Source: Serratia nevei (GTDB lineage Bacteria > Pseudomonadota > Gammaproteobacteria > Enterobacterales > Enterobacteriaceae). From it: DNA of 64,000 nt. The notes below the pieces were generated by a model. The model searched no databases. It was not told the DNA's origin and saw only the letters and a list, made by a program, of their open reading frames with translations. Below are positions 43,013-53,595 of the stretch, one piece after another. Each line of letters begins with the position of its first letter. Within the stretch, counting starts at the first letter, position 1. A program made the position numbers and the translations under genes. The DNA lies in assembly GCF_024160145.1 (NCBI RefSeq), contig NZ_JAMYWQ010000002.1, positions 248,001 to 312,000 on the forward strand, read 5' to 3'.

Positions 43013-44683
43013 ATGTTAAATCGTATGAAGGTGGTCACCAGCCTATTGCTGGTGTTGGTGCTGTTTGGCGCCTTGCAGTTGATTTCGGGCGGACTCTTTT
43101 TCTCCTCGCTGAAAAGCGATAAGGAAAACTTTACCGTTCTGCAAACTATCCGCCAGCAGCAGCTGCAGCTGAGTGAAAGCCGCGTGGACCTGCTGCAGGC
43201 GCGCAACTCATTGAACCGTGCCGGTATTCGTTACATGATGGATACCAATAAGATCGGCAGCGGCGCGACCATTGATGAACTGCTGGCCAAAGCGAAAGAA
43301 GAGCTGGGCGAAGCGGAAAGACACTACGCCGCGTACGAAAAAATTCCTCAGGATCCGCGTCAGGATCCCCAGTCTGCGGAACGCCTCAAGCAGCAATACG
43401 ACATTCTGTACGGCGCGCTTTCCGAACTGATCCAATTGCTGGGCGAAGGCAAGATCAACGCGTTCTTCGATCAACCTACGCAGAGCTACCAGGACAATTT
43501 TGAGCAAAGCTACAAAGTTTACCTGGAGCAAAACGGCCAGCTTTACCAAATCGCGGTCGACGGCAGCAACAGCTCCTACAGCTCGGCCATTTGGACGCTG
43601 ATCGTGGTTCTGGTGGTGGTGCTGGCGGTGATCGTACTGGCCTGGACCGGTATTCATCACATCCTGGTGCGTCCGCTGAACCGCATGATTGACCACATCA
43701 AACAGATCGCCGCCGGTGACCTGACTCAGCAGATCGTCGTCACCAGCCGCAACGAAATGGGCGTACTGGCGGCCAGCCTGAAACACATGCAAAGCGAACT
43801 GATCGAAACCGTCAGCGGCGTGCGTCAGGGCGCGGACGCTATCTACAGCGGCGCGTCTGAAATCGCCGCGGGCAACAACGATCTCTCCTCCCGCACCGAG
43901 CAGCAGGCCGCTTCGCTGGAAGAGACCGCCGCCAGCATGGAACAGCTGACCGCGACGGTGAAACAGAACGCCGAAAACGCCCGTCAGGCTTCACAACTGG
44001 CCTTGAGCGCCTCCGAAACCGCGCAGAAAGGCGGCAAGGTTGTGGCCAACGTGGTGCAGACCATGCACGACATCGCCGGCAGCTCGCAGAAAATCGCCGA
44101 TATCACCGGCGTGATCGACGGCATCGCCTTCCAGACCAACATCCTGGCGCTGAACGCCGCTGTGGAAGCGGCGCGCGCCGGCGAACAAGGCCGCGGCTTC
44201 GCGGTGGTGGCCGGTGAAGTGCGCAACCTGGCGCAGCGCAGTGCCCAGGCGGCGAAAGAGATCAAAGGCCTGATCGAGGATTCGGTCAGCCGCGTCGATA
44301 TGGGTTCCGTGCTGGTGGAAAGCGCCGGCGAAACCATGGGCGACATCGTCAACGCCGTCACCCGCGTGACCGATATCATGGGCGAAATCGCCTCGGCCTC
44401 GGATGAACAGAGCCGTGGCATCGATCAGGTTGGTCAGGCGGTGGCGGAAATGGACCGCGTCACCCAGCAGAACGCCTCGTTGGTGGAAGAATCCGCCTCG
44501 GCGGCGGCGGCGCTGGAAGAGCAGGCCAGCATGCTGACCCAGTCCGTGGCGGTATTCCGCCTGAGGTCGGAAGGCCAGGAAGAGTTTAAAGCGCCTGTCA
44601 CCAGCAAGGCGGCGGCAACACCGGTAATCAATCATAAGAAAATGAACGCCAGCGATCTGCAGGATAACTGGGAAACGTTCTGA
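43013..44683 (+). CDS. tsr: methyl-accepting chemotaxis protein Tsr (serine receptor type)
   Basis: A 556-residue receptor. TM1 (about 7-30) opens [20 protein letters not shown] as in Tsr. The ligand domain keeps Arg64 and Asn68 ([16 protein letters not shown]) and the [14 protein letters not shown] segment that bind serine in E. coli. TM2 is near 192-213, then HAMP, methylation helices with EEQQAA-type sites, and the tip [36 protein letters not shown]. It ends in NWETF, the docking site for CheR and CheB. A perfect sigma-28 promoter precedes it and a terminator follows. Confidence 0.93.
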   Translation: MLNRMKVVTSLLLVLVLFGALQLISGGLFFSSLKSDKENFTVLQTIRQQQLQLSESRVDLLQARNSLNRAGIRYMMDTNKIGSGATIDELLAKAKEELGEAERHYAAYEKIPQDPRQDPQSAERLKQQYDILYGALSELIQLLGEGKINAFFDQPTQSYQDNFEQSYKVYLEQNGQLYQIAVDGSNSSYSSAIWTLIVVLVVVLAVIVLAWTGIHHILVRPLNRMIDHIKQIAAGDLTQQIVVTSRNEMGVLAASLKHMQSELIETVSGVRQGADAIYSGASEIAAGNNDLSSRTEQQAASLEETAASMEQLTATVKQNAENARQASQLALSASETAQKGGKVVANVVQTMHDIAGSSQKIADITGVIDGIAFQTNILALNAAVEAARAGEQGRGFAVVAGEVRNLAQRSAQAAKEIKGLIEDSVSRVDMGSVLVESAGETMGDIVNAVTRVTDIMGEIASASDEQSRGIDQVGQAVAEMDRVTQQNASLVEESASAAAALEEQASMLTQSVAVFRLRSEGQEEFKAPVTSKAAATPVINHKKMNASDLQDNWETF

Positions 44684-44691
44684 CCGGTATC

Positions 44692-44716
44692 GGGCCTCTC
44701 TCGCAGGGGCCCTTTT
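44692..44716 (+). terminator. terminator between tsr and tap
   Basis: GGGCCTCT-CTCGC-AGGGGCCC, an 8-bp stem with one G-T pair, is followed by TTTT 9 bases after the tsr stop. Confidence 0.65.
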
Positions 44717-44759
44717 CCCTACGTAGGCCGGTCGCCGGCCGGCTGCAAGGAGGTTCACA

Positions 44760-46376
44760 GTGTTTAACCGAATCCGTATCTCTACCAGCTTGTTCCTGTT
44801 GTTGATGACCTTCTGCGTTCTGCAGCTGGCCAGCAGCGGCCTGTCGTATTCCGCGTTTCGCTCCGATAATCACAACCTCGACATCATCACTCTCGGCAGC
44901 CAGCAGCGCGATTCGCTTAGCCTGAGCTGGGTGTCGCTGTTGCAGGCGCGCAATACGCTGAACCGCGCCGGCACCCGCGCGGCACTGAAACTGCCGCAGG
45001 AGCAGGTGAACGAATTGATGAGCAACGCCCGCAGTTCGCTACAGAAGGCCGATCTCTATTTCAATCAGTTCATGGCGGTTGAGCGCAGCAGTGAGCAACA
45101 GAGCCAGCAGACGGCAACCACCAAGGCCAGCTACGAGCGGCTGCGCGGCGCGCTGCGCGAGCTGATCGGCTTCCTGGAGAAAGGGGAGCTGCAGGCGTTT
45201 ATGGATCAGCCGACGCAGAAAACCCAGGACCTGTTCGAAGCCGACTTCGTGCAGTACCTGCAGCTGATCAACGGTGATATCAACGAAGCCAGAGACGCCA
45301 ACCAGTTCTCCTTTACCTTGGCGGGCATGATGCTGGCGGGGGCGGTATTGATGCTGATCGTAGTGACCGGCAGCGCCATGTGGTGGTTGCGCACCATGCT
45401 GGTACAGCCACTGAACCAAATCCGCAGCCACTTTGAACGCATTGCCGCCGGCGATTTGGCGACGCCGATTCAGGTGTACGGCCGCAATGAAATCAGCATG
45501 CTGTTCGCCGGCCTGCAGCGCATGCAGCAGTCGCTGATCGGCACCGTCGGCGCCGTGCGCGACGGGGCAGAATCGATTCTGATCGGCCTGCAGGAGATCG
45601 CCGAAGGCAACAACGATCTCTCCTCCCGTACCGAGCAGCAGGCCGCTTCGCTGGAAGAGACCGCCGCCAGCATGGAACAGCTGACCGCCACGGTGAAACA
45701 GAACGCCGACAACGCGCGCCAGGCCTCTCAACTGGCGCGCGACGCCTCGGCCACTGCGGCCAAGGGCGGCGCACTGGCCGGCGACGTGGTGACCACCATG
45801 CACGATATCGCCAACAGTTCGCAGAAGATCGGCGCCATCACCAGCGTGATCGACGGCATCGCATTCCAGACCAACATTCTGGCGCTCAATGCGGCGGTGG
45901 AAGCGGCGCGCGCCGGCGAACAGGGGCGTGGTTTCGCCGTGGTCGCCGGCGAAGTACGTAACCTGGCGAGCCGCAGCGCGCAGGCGGCGAAAGAGATCAA
46001 GGGCCTGATCGACGAATCGGTCAGCCGCGTCAAACACGGCTCGGTGCTGGTGGAGAACTCCGGTGCCACCATGCAGGACATCGTGCGTTCGGTGACCCGC
46101 GTGACCGACATCATGGGCGAGATCGCTTCGGCTTCGGATGAGCAGAGCCGCGGCATCGAGCAGGTGACGCAGGCGGTGACGCAGATGGATCAGGTGACCC
46201 AGCAGAACGCCTCGCTGGTGGAAGAGTCCGCCTCCGCCGCCGCCACGCTGGAAGAGCAGGCCATTACCCTGGCCGACGCGGTCGCGGTATTCCGTCTGGC
46301 GGACGATAACTTCGTCGCGCCAGGTAACAGCAACAACGCAGTTTCACCCGTGGTAAAGGAAGCCCAAGATTGTTAA
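44760..46376 (+). CDS. tap: methyl-accepting chemotaxis protein Tap type
   Basis: A 538-residue receptor starting with GTG (AAGGAGG upstream). It opens MFNRIRISTSLFLLLMTFC like E. coli Tap, the dipeptide/pyrimidine receptor that works with the periplasmic dipeptide-binding protein. HAMP and signalling parts follow, with QVYGRNEISMLFAGLQRMQQ and the invariant tip. It lacks the NWETF ending, so like Tap it depends on tsr-type receptors for efficient methylation. The ligand domain is only moderately like Tap, so the ligand is an inference. Confidence 0.85.
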   Translation: MFNRIRISTSLFLLLMTFCVLQLASSGLSYSAFRSDNHNLDIITLGSQQRDSLSLSWVSLLQARNTLNRAGTRAALKLPQEQVNELMSNARSSLQKADLYFNQFMAVERSSEQQSQQTATTKASYERLRGALRELIGFLEKGELQAFMDQPTQKTQDLFEADFVQYLQLINGDINEARDANQFSFTLAGMMLAGAVLMLIVVTGSAMWWLRTMLVQPLNQIRSHFERIAAGDLATPIQVYGRNEISMLFAGLQRMQQSLIGTVGAVRDGAESILIGLQEIAEGNNDLSSRTEQQAASLEETAASMEQLTATVKQNADNARQASQLARDASATAAKGGALAGDVVTTMHDIANSSQKIGAITSVIDGIAFQTNILALNAAVEAARAGEQGRGFAVVAGEVRNLASRSAQAAKEIKGLIDESVSRVKHGSVLVENSGATMQDIVRSVTRVTDIMGEIASASDEQSRGIEQVTQAVTQMDQVTQQNASLVEESASAAATLEEQAITLADAVAVFRLADDNFVAPGNSNNAVSPVVKEAQDC

Positions 46377-46413
46377 ACCGCAAAAGCAGCACGTTTTTCC
46401 CCGGTGAGGCGGT

Positions 46414-47286
46414 ATGAAACAGGCGCCGTCAACTTCTAACCGGGATACTGCGTCGATGTTGACGCAAATGGTGCAGCGCCTGCCGCTGTCGGACGTGCAT
46501 TTTCGCCGTATCAGCCAGTTGATTTATCAACGCGCCGGCATCGTGCTGGCGGAGCACAAACGCGAGATGGTTTACAACCGCCTGGTGCGCCGGCTGCGGC
46601 TGCTGGGATTGCACGATTTCGGCGACTACCTGGCGCTGCTGGAAAGCGACCCGAACAGCGCGGAATGGCAGGCGTTTATCAACGCGCTGACCACCAACCT
46701 GACGGCCTTTTTCCGTGAGGCGCATCACTTCCCGATCCTGGCGGAACATGCGCGCTCGCGGCCGAACGGCTACAGCGTCTGGAGCACCGCGGCCTCGACC
46801 GGCGAAGAGCCGTATTCGATCGCCATCACGCTGAGCGATGCCCTGGGACAACGCGCCGGCAGTTGCCAGGTCTGGGCCAGCGACATCGATACGCAGGTGC
46901 TGGAAAAGGCGGAGGCGGGCGTTTACCGCCAGGAAGATCTGCGTACCCTGACGCCGACCCAAATGCAGCGCTATTTTCTGCGCGGCACCGGGCCGCATCA
47001 GGGGCTGGTGCGCGTGCGGCCGGAGCTGGCGGCGCGGGTGAACTTTCAGCCGCTGAACCTGCTGGCGCCGGAGTGGGCGCTACCGGGGCAATTCGACGCC
47101 ATTTTTTGTCGCAACGTCATGATCTATTTCGATAAGGCGACGCAGGAACGCATCCTGCGCCGCTTCGTTCCCTTGCTTAAGCCGGGGGGGCTGATGTTTG
47201 CCGGCCACTCCGAGAACTTCAGCCAGATCAGCCGGGATTTCTACTTGCGTGGGCAGACCGTGTATGGGCTGACCAAGGAGAGGTAA
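46414..47286 (+). CDS. cheR: CheR, chemoreceptor methyltransferase
   Basis: A 290-residue SAM-dependent enzyme that methylates receptor glutamates. The N-terminal helical domain includes [25 protein letters not shown] and [15 protein letters not shown]; the SAM site is [17 protein letters not shown] with [26 protein letters not shown] and [11 protein letters not shown] follow. It ends overlapping the cheB start by one base. Confidence 0.96.
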   Translation: MKQAPSTSNRDTASMLTQMVQRLPLSDVHFRRISQLIYQRAGIVLAEHKREMVYNRLVRRLRLLGLHDFGDYLALLESDPNSAEWQAFINALTTNLTAFFREAHHFPILAEHARSRPNGYSVWSTAASTGEEPYSIAITLSDALGQRAGSCQVWASDIDTQVLEKAEAGVYRQEDLRTLTPTQMQRYFLRGTGPHQGLVRVRPELAARVNFQPLNLLAPEWALPGQFDAIFCRNVMIYFDKATQERILRRFVPLLKPGGLMFAGHSENFSQISRDFYLRGQTVYGLTKER

Positions 47287-48335
47287 TGAGTAAAATCAGA
47301 GTGTTATGCGTAGACGATTCGGCACTGATGCGCCAGCTGATGACGGAAATTGTGAACGGCCATGCCGACATGGAGATGGTGGCCACCGCGCCGGACCCGT
47401 TGGTGGCGCGCGATCTGATCAAAAAATTTAATCCTCAGGTGCTGACGCTGGACGTCGAGATGCCGCGCATGGACGGGCTGGATTTCCTCGAGAAGTTGAT
47501 GCGCCTGCGGCCGATGCCGGTGGTGATGGTTTCATCGCTGACCGGCAAAGGCTCGGAGATTACGCTGCGTGCGCTGGAGCTGGGGGCGGTGGACTTCGTC
47601 ACCAAACCGCAGCTCGGCATTCGCGAAGGCATGCTGGCTTACAGCGAGCTGATTGCCGAGAAGATCCGCACCGCCGCCAGAGCGCGCCTGCCGCAGCGTT
47701 CCAACAGCCCGGCGCCGGCGATCCTCAGCCATGCGCCGCTGCTGAGCAGCGAAAAACTGATCGCCATCGGTGCTTCCACCGGCGGTACCGAAGCGATCCG
47801 TCAGGTGCTGCAGCCGCTGCCGGCCACCAGCCCGGCGCTGCTGATCACTCAGCACATGCCGCCGGGCTTTACCCGTTCGTTCGCCGAGCGGCTGAACAAG
47901 CTGTGCCAGATCACGGTGAAGGAAGCCGAGGACGGCGAGCGCGTGCTGCCGGGCCACGCCTACATCGCACCGGGGGACCGCCACCTGGAGCTGGCGCGCA
48001 GCGGCGCCAACTATCAGGTGAAGCTGCATGACGGCCCGGCGGTCAACCGCCATCGCCCGTCGGTCGACGTGCTGTTCCGTTCGGTGGCGCAGTATGCCGG
48101 CCGCAATGCGGTGGGGGTGATCCTCACCGGCATGGGCAACGACGGGGCGGCGGGGATGCTGGAGATGCACCGCGCCGGGGCCTATACCCTGGCGCAGAAC
48201 GAGGCGAGCTGCGTGGTGTTCGGCATGCCGCGCGAGGCGATCGCCAGCGGTGGCGTCAGCGAAGTGGTCGAGCTGGACAGGATGAGCCAGCGCATGCTGG
48301 CGCAGATTGCCGGTGGCCAGGCTCTGCGCATTTGA
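47286..48335 (+). CDS. cheB: CheB, receptor methylesterase/deamidase response regulator
   Basis: A 349-residue enzyme. The receiver domain carries phospho-Asp56 ([12 protein letters not shown]). The C-terminal esterase has Ser164 ([10 protein letters not shown]), His in [16 protein letters not shown] and Asp in [11 protein letters not shown]. Phosphorylation by CheA raises activity and gives adaptation together with CheR. The start overlaps the cheR stop (TAATG). Confidence 0.96.
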   Translation: MSKIRVLCVDDSALMRQLMTEIVNGHADMEMVATAPDPLVARDLIKKFNPQVLTLDVEMPRMDGLDFLEKLMRLRPMPVVMVSSLTGKGSEITLRALELGAVDFVTKPQLGIREGMLAYSELIAEKIRTAARARLPQRSNSPAPAILSHAPLLSSEKLIAIGASTGGTEAIRQVLQPLPATSPALLITQHMPPGFTRSFAERLNKLCQITVKEAEDGERVLPGHAYIAPGDRHLELARSGANYQVKLHDGPAVNRHRPSVDVLFRSVAQYAGRNAVGVILTGMGNDGAAGMLEMHRAGAYTLAQNEASCVVFGMPREAIASGGVSEVVELDRMSQRMLAQIAGGQALRI

Positions 48336-48375
48336 TTTCAGTCCGCGGGGGCTGCCCTGCGGCGATATGACCCAC

Positions 48376-48393
48376 GGCCGCCGTGCGGCGGCC
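48376..48393 (+). repeat. hairpin between cheB and cheY
   Basis: GGCCGCC-GTGC-GGCGGCC followed by TGCGGGTTTT. It could be a partial terminator or an mRNA processing site that sets the cheY level. Confidence 0.5.
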
Positions 48394-48439
48394 TGCGGGT
48401 TTTGCATTATTAAACGGTTAACTATTTTCAGGAGTAACA

Positions 48440-48829
48440 ATGGCAGACAAGAACCTCAGATTTCTGGTTGTGGACGACTTTTCCACCATGCGTCGCATCG
48501 TCAGAAATTTGCTTAAGGAGCTGGGCTTCAACAACGTCGAAGAAGCGGAAGATGGCGCGGATGCGCTGAACAAGCTGCGCACGGGCGGTTTCGACTTCGT
48601 GGTGTCCGACTGGAACATGCCAAACATGGACGGGCTGGAGCTGTTGCAAACCATCCGCGCCGACAGCGCGCTGGCCGCGATGCCGGTACTGATGGTGACG
48701 GCGGAAGCCAAGAAAGAAAATATCATCGCGGCGGCGCAGGCCGGCGCCAGCGGTTATGTAGTGAAACCTTTTACGGCGGCGACGCTGGAAGAAAAGCTCA
48801 ACAAGATTTTTGAAAAATTGGGCATGTAA
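48440..48829 (+). CDS. cheY: CheY, chemotaxis response regulator
   Basis: A 129-residue single-domain receiver. Asp12 and Asp13 bind Mg2+, Asp57 ([12 protein letters not shown]) is phosphorylated by CheA, the conserved Thr is in MVTAEAKKE and Lys109-type in SGYVVKPF. Phospho-CheY binds FliM and makes the motor turn clockwise. AGGAG precedes the start. Confidence 0.97.
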   Translation: MADKNLRFLVVDDFSTMRRIVRNLLKELGFNNVEEAEDGADALNKLRTGGFDFVVSDWNMPNMDGLELLQTIRADSALAAMPVLMVTAEAKKENIIAAAQAGASGYVVKPFTAATLEEKLNKIFEKLGM

Positions 48830-48839
48830 GGAGAGGGCG

Positions 48840-49484
48840 ATGAGAGACATTCCAATGCCTGCCAGCGATGCAGCGACCGCGGGAGAGATCATCTCCCGTA
48901 TCGGCCAACTGACCCGAATGCTGCGCGACAGCATGCGCGAACTGGGGCTCGATCAGGCGATCGCCCAGGCGGCAGAGGCGATCCCGGATGCGCGCGACCG
49001 TCTTGACTATGTCGTAACCATGACGGCGCAGGCGGCGGAACGGGCGTTGAACTGCGTCGAGGCGGCGCAGCCGCGCCAGGCGGAGCTGGAATCCGGCGCG
49101 AACGCGTTGAAAGGGCGCTGGGACGAGTGGTTTGCCAATCCCATCGAGCTGGACGACGCGCGTTCTCTGGTCAACGACACGCGTCAGTATCTGGACCAGG
49201 TGCCGGGCCATACGGCCTTCACCAATGCCCAGCTGCTGGAGATCATGATGGCGCAGGACTTCCAGGATCTGACCGGCCAGGTGATCAAGCGCATGATGGA
49301 CGTAGTGCAGGAGATCGAAAAGCAGCTGCTGATGGTGTTGATGGAAAACATGCCGGAGCAGCCGGTGAAGGAAAAACGGCCGAACGACAGCCTGCTGAAC
49401 GGCCCGCAGCTCGACCAGAACGGCGTCGGCGTAATCGCCAACCAGGCACAGGTCGACGATCTGCTCGACAGCCTCGGTTTCTAA
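48840..49484 (+). CDS. cheZ: CheZ, CheY-P phosphatase
   Basis: A 214-residue protein (E. coli 214) that speeds dephosphorylation of Che[37 protein letters not shown] and [31 protein letters not shown] (with the catalytic Gln) form the long helical hairpin, and the C-terminal [10 protein letters not shown] binds CheY. ATG 48840 has AGGAG upstream. It ends the tap-side operon at a strong terminator. Confidence 0.96.
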   Translation: MRDIPMPASDAATAGEIISRIGQLTRMLRDSMRELGLDQAIAQAAEAIPDARDRLDYVVTMTAQAAERALNCVEAAQPRQAELESGANALKGRWDEWFANPIELDDARSLVNDTRQYLDQVPGHTAFTNAQLLEIMMAQDFQDLTGQVIKRMMDVVQEIEKQLLMVLMENMPEQPVKEKRPNDSLLNGPQLDQNGVGVIANQAQVDDLLDSLGF

Positions 49485-49488
49485 GGCT

Positions 49489-49518
49489 TTTCGGGGCGCG
49501 CGACGGCGCGCCCCGAAA
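49489..49518 (+). terminator. strong terminator after cheZ
   Basis: TTTCGGGGCGCGC-GACG-GCGCGCCCCGAAA, a perfect 13-bp stem 5 bases after the cheZ stop. It insulates vapBC and flhBAE from the che operon. Confidence 0.75.
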
Positions 49519-49542
49519 GTTGCGCGGTGTCCCGTAAAGATT

Positions 49543-49569
49543 AATGTATATAGCATTGCTATATACATT
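49543..49569 (+). promoter_or_regulatory. vapBC operator palindrome
   Basis: AATGTATATAGC-ATT-GCTATATACATT, perfect 12-bp arms, 41 bases before vapB. VapB/VapC complexes are known to bind such AT-rich palindromes to repress their own operon. Confidence 0.8.
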
Positions 49570-49609
49570 GTTGTGGTTGTAATTTGTACTCCAGTTAAAG
49601 GAGGTCGCC

Positions 49610-49843
49610 ATGACGTTAGGTTCTGTCTTTACCAATAATCGGACACAGGCTGTACGCTTGCCTGCAGAGGTGCGTTTCCCTGATACCGTTTCTAAAGTGA
49701 CCGTCCGCGTAGTGGGCAAAGAGCGCATTCTTGCCCCCCTGGAGAATACCTGGGACAGCTTCTTCTGTGCGGAAAATGAGGTGAGCGATGATTTCCTCAA
49801 TGAACGTGCCGGGCAGCACCAGCGCGAGCGGGAAGATTTTTGA
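49610..49843 (+). CDS. vapB: VapB antitoxin
   Basis: A 77-residue antitoxin of the AbrB/SpoVT type (MvpA/VapB of enterics). The N-terminal swapped-hairpin DNA-binding part is SVFTNNRTQAVRLPAEVRFPDTVSKVTVRVVGKERIL; the C-terminal tail (WDSFFCAENEVSDDFLNERAGQ) would wrap the toxin. AAGGAGG lies upstream. Its stop overlaps the vapC start by one base (TGATG). AT content is higher than in the flagellar genes around it, a sign of acquisition. Confidence 0.9.
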   Translation: MTLGSVFTNNRTQAVRLPAEVRFPDTVSKVTVRVVGKERILAPLENTWDSFFCAENEVSDDFLNERAGQHQREREDF

Positions 49844-50241
49844 TGTTCAGTCATATGCTGGACACCAACATTGTTATCTATGTCATTAAGCGCCGGCCGC
49901 TGGAAGTGCTGGAGGCATTCAATCGTTATGCAGGTAAAATGGTCATTTCGTCAATCACCTATGGCGAATTGGTTCACGGGGTGGAGAAAAGCGCTCGCCC
50001 AGCGGTGAACGCCAGAGTCGTTGAGGATTTTGTCTCCCGATTGGACATTCTCGATTACAGCGCCAAAGCGGCATCGTACTACGGCAACATCCGGGCTGCG
50101 CTGGAACGCCAGGGAACGCTTATTGGCGTAAACGATCTACATATCGCCGGGCATGCGCGCAGCGAAGGATTGATCCTGGTGACCAATAATCGATGCGAAT
50201 TTGAGCGCGTTGAGGGTTTGCGGCTGGAAAATTGGTTGTAA
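49843..50241 (+). CDS. vapC: VapC toxin, PIN-domain ribonuclease
   Basis: A 132-residue PIN-domain RNase. The acidic metal-binding residues are Asp7 (HMLDTN), Glu42 (ITYGELVHG) and Asp98 (GVNDLHIAGHA), the same positions as in the enteric VapC/MvpT toxins, which cut initiator tRNA-fMet in the anticodon loop. ATG 49843 follows the vapB stop. It lies 126 bp before flhB in the same direction, so read-through into flhB is possible because no terminator was seen after vapC. Confidence 0.9.
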   Translation: MFSHMLDTNIVIYVIKRRPLEVLEAFNRYAGKMVISSITYGELVHGVEKSARPAVNARVVEDFVSRLDILDYSAKAASYYGNIRAALERQGTLIGVNDLHIAGHARSEGLILVTNNRCEFERVEGLRLENWL

Positions 50242-50367
50242 CGTCTCCCTGATGGTCTCATCCCCTAAATAACCCGCCTTTTTCCCCGTTGTTCCGCCAA
50301 TGACATCGCCAATTTTTTGGCATGCTGACCGCCATTCTTTACCCTCCCGATACAGGAACGGCGTTTC

Positions 50368-51519
50368 GTGGCTGAAGACAGCGATCTGGAAAAAAGCGAG
50401 GCCCCCACGCCCCACAGGCTGGAGAAGGCGCGTGAAGACGGCCAGATCCCGCGTTCCCGCGAACTGACCTCGGTACTGATGCTGCTCGCGGGCCTGGCGA
50501 TTATCCTGATGTCGGGCAGCAACATGACGCAACAGCTGGCGGCGATGCTCACGCAAGGCCTGAACTTCGATCACGGCATGGTCAGCAACGATAAACAGAT
50601 GGTGCGCCAGCTGGGCATGTTGCTGCGCCAGGCGGTGCTGGCATTGTTGCCGATCATGGCGGGGCTGGTGCTGGTGGCGCTCGCCGCGCCGATGCTGTTG
50701 GGGGGTATTTTGTTCAGCGGCAAGTCGATCAAGTTCGATTTGAAGCGGCTGAATCCGCTTTCCGGACTGAAGCGGATCTTTTCCACCCAGGTGCTGGCCG
50801 AGCTGCTGAAAGGGATCCTGAAAGCGACGCTGGTCGGCTGGGTGACCGGCCTTTATCTGTGGCACAACTGGGCGGCGATGCTGCATTTGATGACTCAGCA
50901 GCCGCTCGACGCGCTGGGCAATGCGCTGCAGATGATCCTGTTCTGCGGTTTTCTGGTGGTGCTGGGATTGACGCCGATGGTGGCGTTCGACGTGTTCTAC
51001 CAGCTGTGGAGCCACTTCAAAAAACTGAAGATGACCAAGCAGGATATCCGCGACGAATTCAAAGACCAGGAAGGGGATCCGCACGTCAAGGGGCGCATCC
51101 GCCAGCAGCAGCGGGCGATCGCCCGACGCCGCATGATGGCCGACGTGCCCAAGGCGGATGTGATCGTCACCAACCCGACGCACTACGCCGTCGCGTTGCA
51201 GTACAACGACAAAAAAATGAGTGCGCCGAAGGTGCTGGCCAAAGGGGCCGGCGAAATCGCGTTGCGCATTCGCGAGCTCGGTGCGGAGCACCGCATCCCG
51301 ATGCTGGAAGCGCCGCCGCTGGCGCGTGCGCTGTATCGACACAGCGAGATTGGACAACATATTCCGGCCACCCTGTATGCCGCGGTCGCCGAAGTGCTGG
51401 CCTGGGTGTACCAGCTGCGCCGCTGGCGGCGCGAGGGCGGCCTGATCCCGAAAAAACCTGAACGTTTACCGGTGCCGGAAGCACTGGATTTTGCGAGAGA
51501 GAGTGACTCTAATGGCTAA
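50368..51519 (+). CDS. flhB: FlhB, flagellar type III export switch protein
   Basis: A 383-residue export-gate protein. It begins AEDSDLEKSEAPTPHRLEKAREDGQIPRSRE, has four membrane helices, and a cytoplasmic domain with the self-cleaving motif in DVIVTNPTHYAVALQYN (Asn-Pro-Thr-His), which switches export from hook to filament substrates. It starts with GTG behind AGGAA. It overlaps the start of flhA by 8 bp. Confidence 0.95.
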   Translation: MAEDSDLEKSEAPTPHRLEKAREDGQIPRSRELTSVLMLLAGLAIILMSGSNMTQQLAAMLTQGLNFDHGMVSNDKQMVRQLGMLLRQAVLALLPIMAGLVLVALAAPMLLGGILFSGKSIKFDLKRLNPLSGLKRIFSTQVLAELLKGILKATLVGWVTGLYLWHNWAAMLHLMTQQPLDALGNALQMILFCGFLVVLGLTPMVAFDVFYQLWSHFKKLKMTKQDIRDEFKDQEGDPHVKGRIRQQQRAIARRRMMADVPKADVIVTNPTHYAVALQYNDKKMSAPKVLAKGAGEIALRIRELGAEHRIPMLEAPPLARALYRHSEIGQHIPATLYAAVAEVLAWVYQLRRWRREGGLIPKKPERLPVPEALDFARESDSNG

Positions 51520-53595
51520 TTTGGCCTCCCTGCTTCGTTTGCCGGGCAATTTTAAAGATACGCAGTGGCAGGTGCTGGCCGGCCCGGTGCTGATCCTGCT
51601 GATCCTGTCGATGATGGTGTTGCCGTTGCCGGCGTTTATCCTCGACCTGCTGTGCTGTTTACCTTCAACATCGCGCTGTCGATCATGGTGCTGCTGGTGG
51701 CGATGTTCACCCAGCGTACGCTTGAGTTTGCCGCCTTCCCGACCATTCTGCTGTTCTCCACGCTGCTGCGTTTGTCGCTCAACGTCGCGTCCACGCGCAT
51801 CATCTTGCTGGAAGGGCACACCGGTTCCGCCGCCGCCGGCCGCGTGGTGGAGGCCTTCGGGCACTTCCTGGTGGGGGGCAACTTCGCCATCGGTATCGTG
51901 GTGTTCATCATCCTGGTGTTGATCAACTTCATGGTGATCACCAAGGGGGCGGGGCGCATCGCCGAAGTGGGCGCGCGCTTCGTACTGGACGGCATGCCGG
52001 GTAAACAGATGGCGATCGACGCCGACCTGAACGCCGGGTTGATCGGCGAAGACGAAGCGAAGAAACGCCGCGCTGAAGTCACCCAGGAGGCCGATTTCTA
52101 CGGCTCGATGGACGGCGCCAGTAAATTCGTGCGCGGCGACGCCATCGCCGGCCTGATGATCATGGTGCTGAACGTGGTCGGCGGCCTGTTGGTCGGCGTG
52201 GTGCAACACGGCATGGAACTGGGGGCGGCGGCGGAAAGCTATACGTTGCTGACCATCGGTGACGGCCTGGTGGCACAGATCCCGGCGCTGGTGATCTCCA
52301 CCGCCGCCGGCGTTATCGTCACTCGCGTAGCGACCGATCAGGACGTCGGCGAGCAGATGGTAGGCCAGCTGTTCAACAATCCGCGTGTGATGCTGCTGAG
52401 CGCCGGGGTGCTGGGCCTGCTGGGCCTGGTGCCGGGCATGCCGAACCTGGTGTTCCTGCTGTTCACCGCCGCTCTGCTGGGCCTGGCCTGGTGGCTGCGT
52501 GGCCGAGAGCAACAGGCACCGAAAACGGTAGAGGCGCCGGTGATGCCGGAGAATCCGCAGGCCGCCGAAGCCAGCTGGGCCGATGTGCAATTGGAAGATC
52601 CGCTGGGGATGGAGGTGGGTTATCGGTTGATTCCGATGGTCGATTTCCAACAGAACGGCGAACTGCTGGGGCGTATCCGCGGGATCCGCAAGAAATTCGC
52701 GCAGGACATGGGCTATCTGCCGCCGGTGGTGCACATTCGCGATAACCTGGAACTGCCGCCGGCCAGTTACCGCATCCTGATGAAAGGCGTCGAGATTGGC
52801 AGCGGCGAAGCGCAGCCGGGCCGCTGGCTGGCGATCAACCCCGGCAATGCCGTGGGCGAGCTGGCGGGAGATAAAACCGTCGATCCGGCCTTTGGGCTCG
52901 AGGCGGTGTGGATCGACAGCGCCTTGCGCGAACAGGCGCAAATCCAGGGCTTTACCGTGGTGGAAGCCAGCACCGTGGTGGCGACGCACCTCAATCACCT
53001 GATCGGCCAGTTCGCCAGCGAGCTGTTTGGCCGCCAGGAAACCCAGCAGCTGCTGGATCGCGTGTCGCAGGAAATGCCGAAACTGACCGAAGACTTCGTG
53101 CCGGGCGTGGTGTCACTGACCACGCTGCACAAGGTGCTGCAAAACCTGCTGGCCGAGCGCGTTTCTATCCGCGATATGCGCACCATCGTCGAAACGCTGG
53201 CGGAGCATGCCCCGGCGCAGAGCGATCCTTATGAGCTGACTACCGTGGTACGGGTGGCGCTGGGCCGGGCGATCACGCAGCAGTGGTTCCCGGGCAACGG
53301 CGAGATCCAGGTCATCGGTCTGGATACCCAACTGGAGCGCCTGTTGTTGCAGGCGTTGCAGGGCGGCGGTGGTCTGGAGCCGGGGTTGGCCGATCGCCTG
53401 TTGGAACAGGCACGCCAGGCGCTGCAGCGGCAAGAGATGCTCAGCGCGCCGCCGGTGCTGCTGGTCAACCATGCGCTGCGGGCCTTGCTGGCGCGCTTCC
53501 TGCGCCGCAGCCTGCCGCAGATCGTGGTGTTGTCCAACCTCGAAATCAACGACGATCGCCAGATTCGCATGACCTCGACCATTGGAGCCGCCTGA
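51512..53595 (+). pseudogene. flhA: flhA, frameshifted by a 5-bp tandem duplication
   Basis: FlhA is the major export-gate protein of the flagellar secretion system. The frame from ATG 51512 reads MANLASLLRLPGNFKDTQWQ... to FILDLL and then leaves the family sequence; the rest (LFTFNIALSIMVLLVAMFTQ to IRMTSTIGAA) is in another frame from 51658. The join is TGCTG-TGCTG at 51648-51657, an exact tandem duplication. Removing one copy gives 692 codons, the E. coli FlhA length. As read, only about 47 residues of FlhA are made, followed by junk to a stop at 51922. The downstream part looks intact, with the FHIPEP-type region and cytoplasmic domain. Confidence 0.9.

Noticed and set aside
51565-51657. 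Start of the long flhA frame taken as a true N terminus (MAGAGRPGADP...)
   Set aside because: The first 31 residues are a wrong-frame reading of the true flhA 5' end; the real N terminus begins at 51512 in the other frame.
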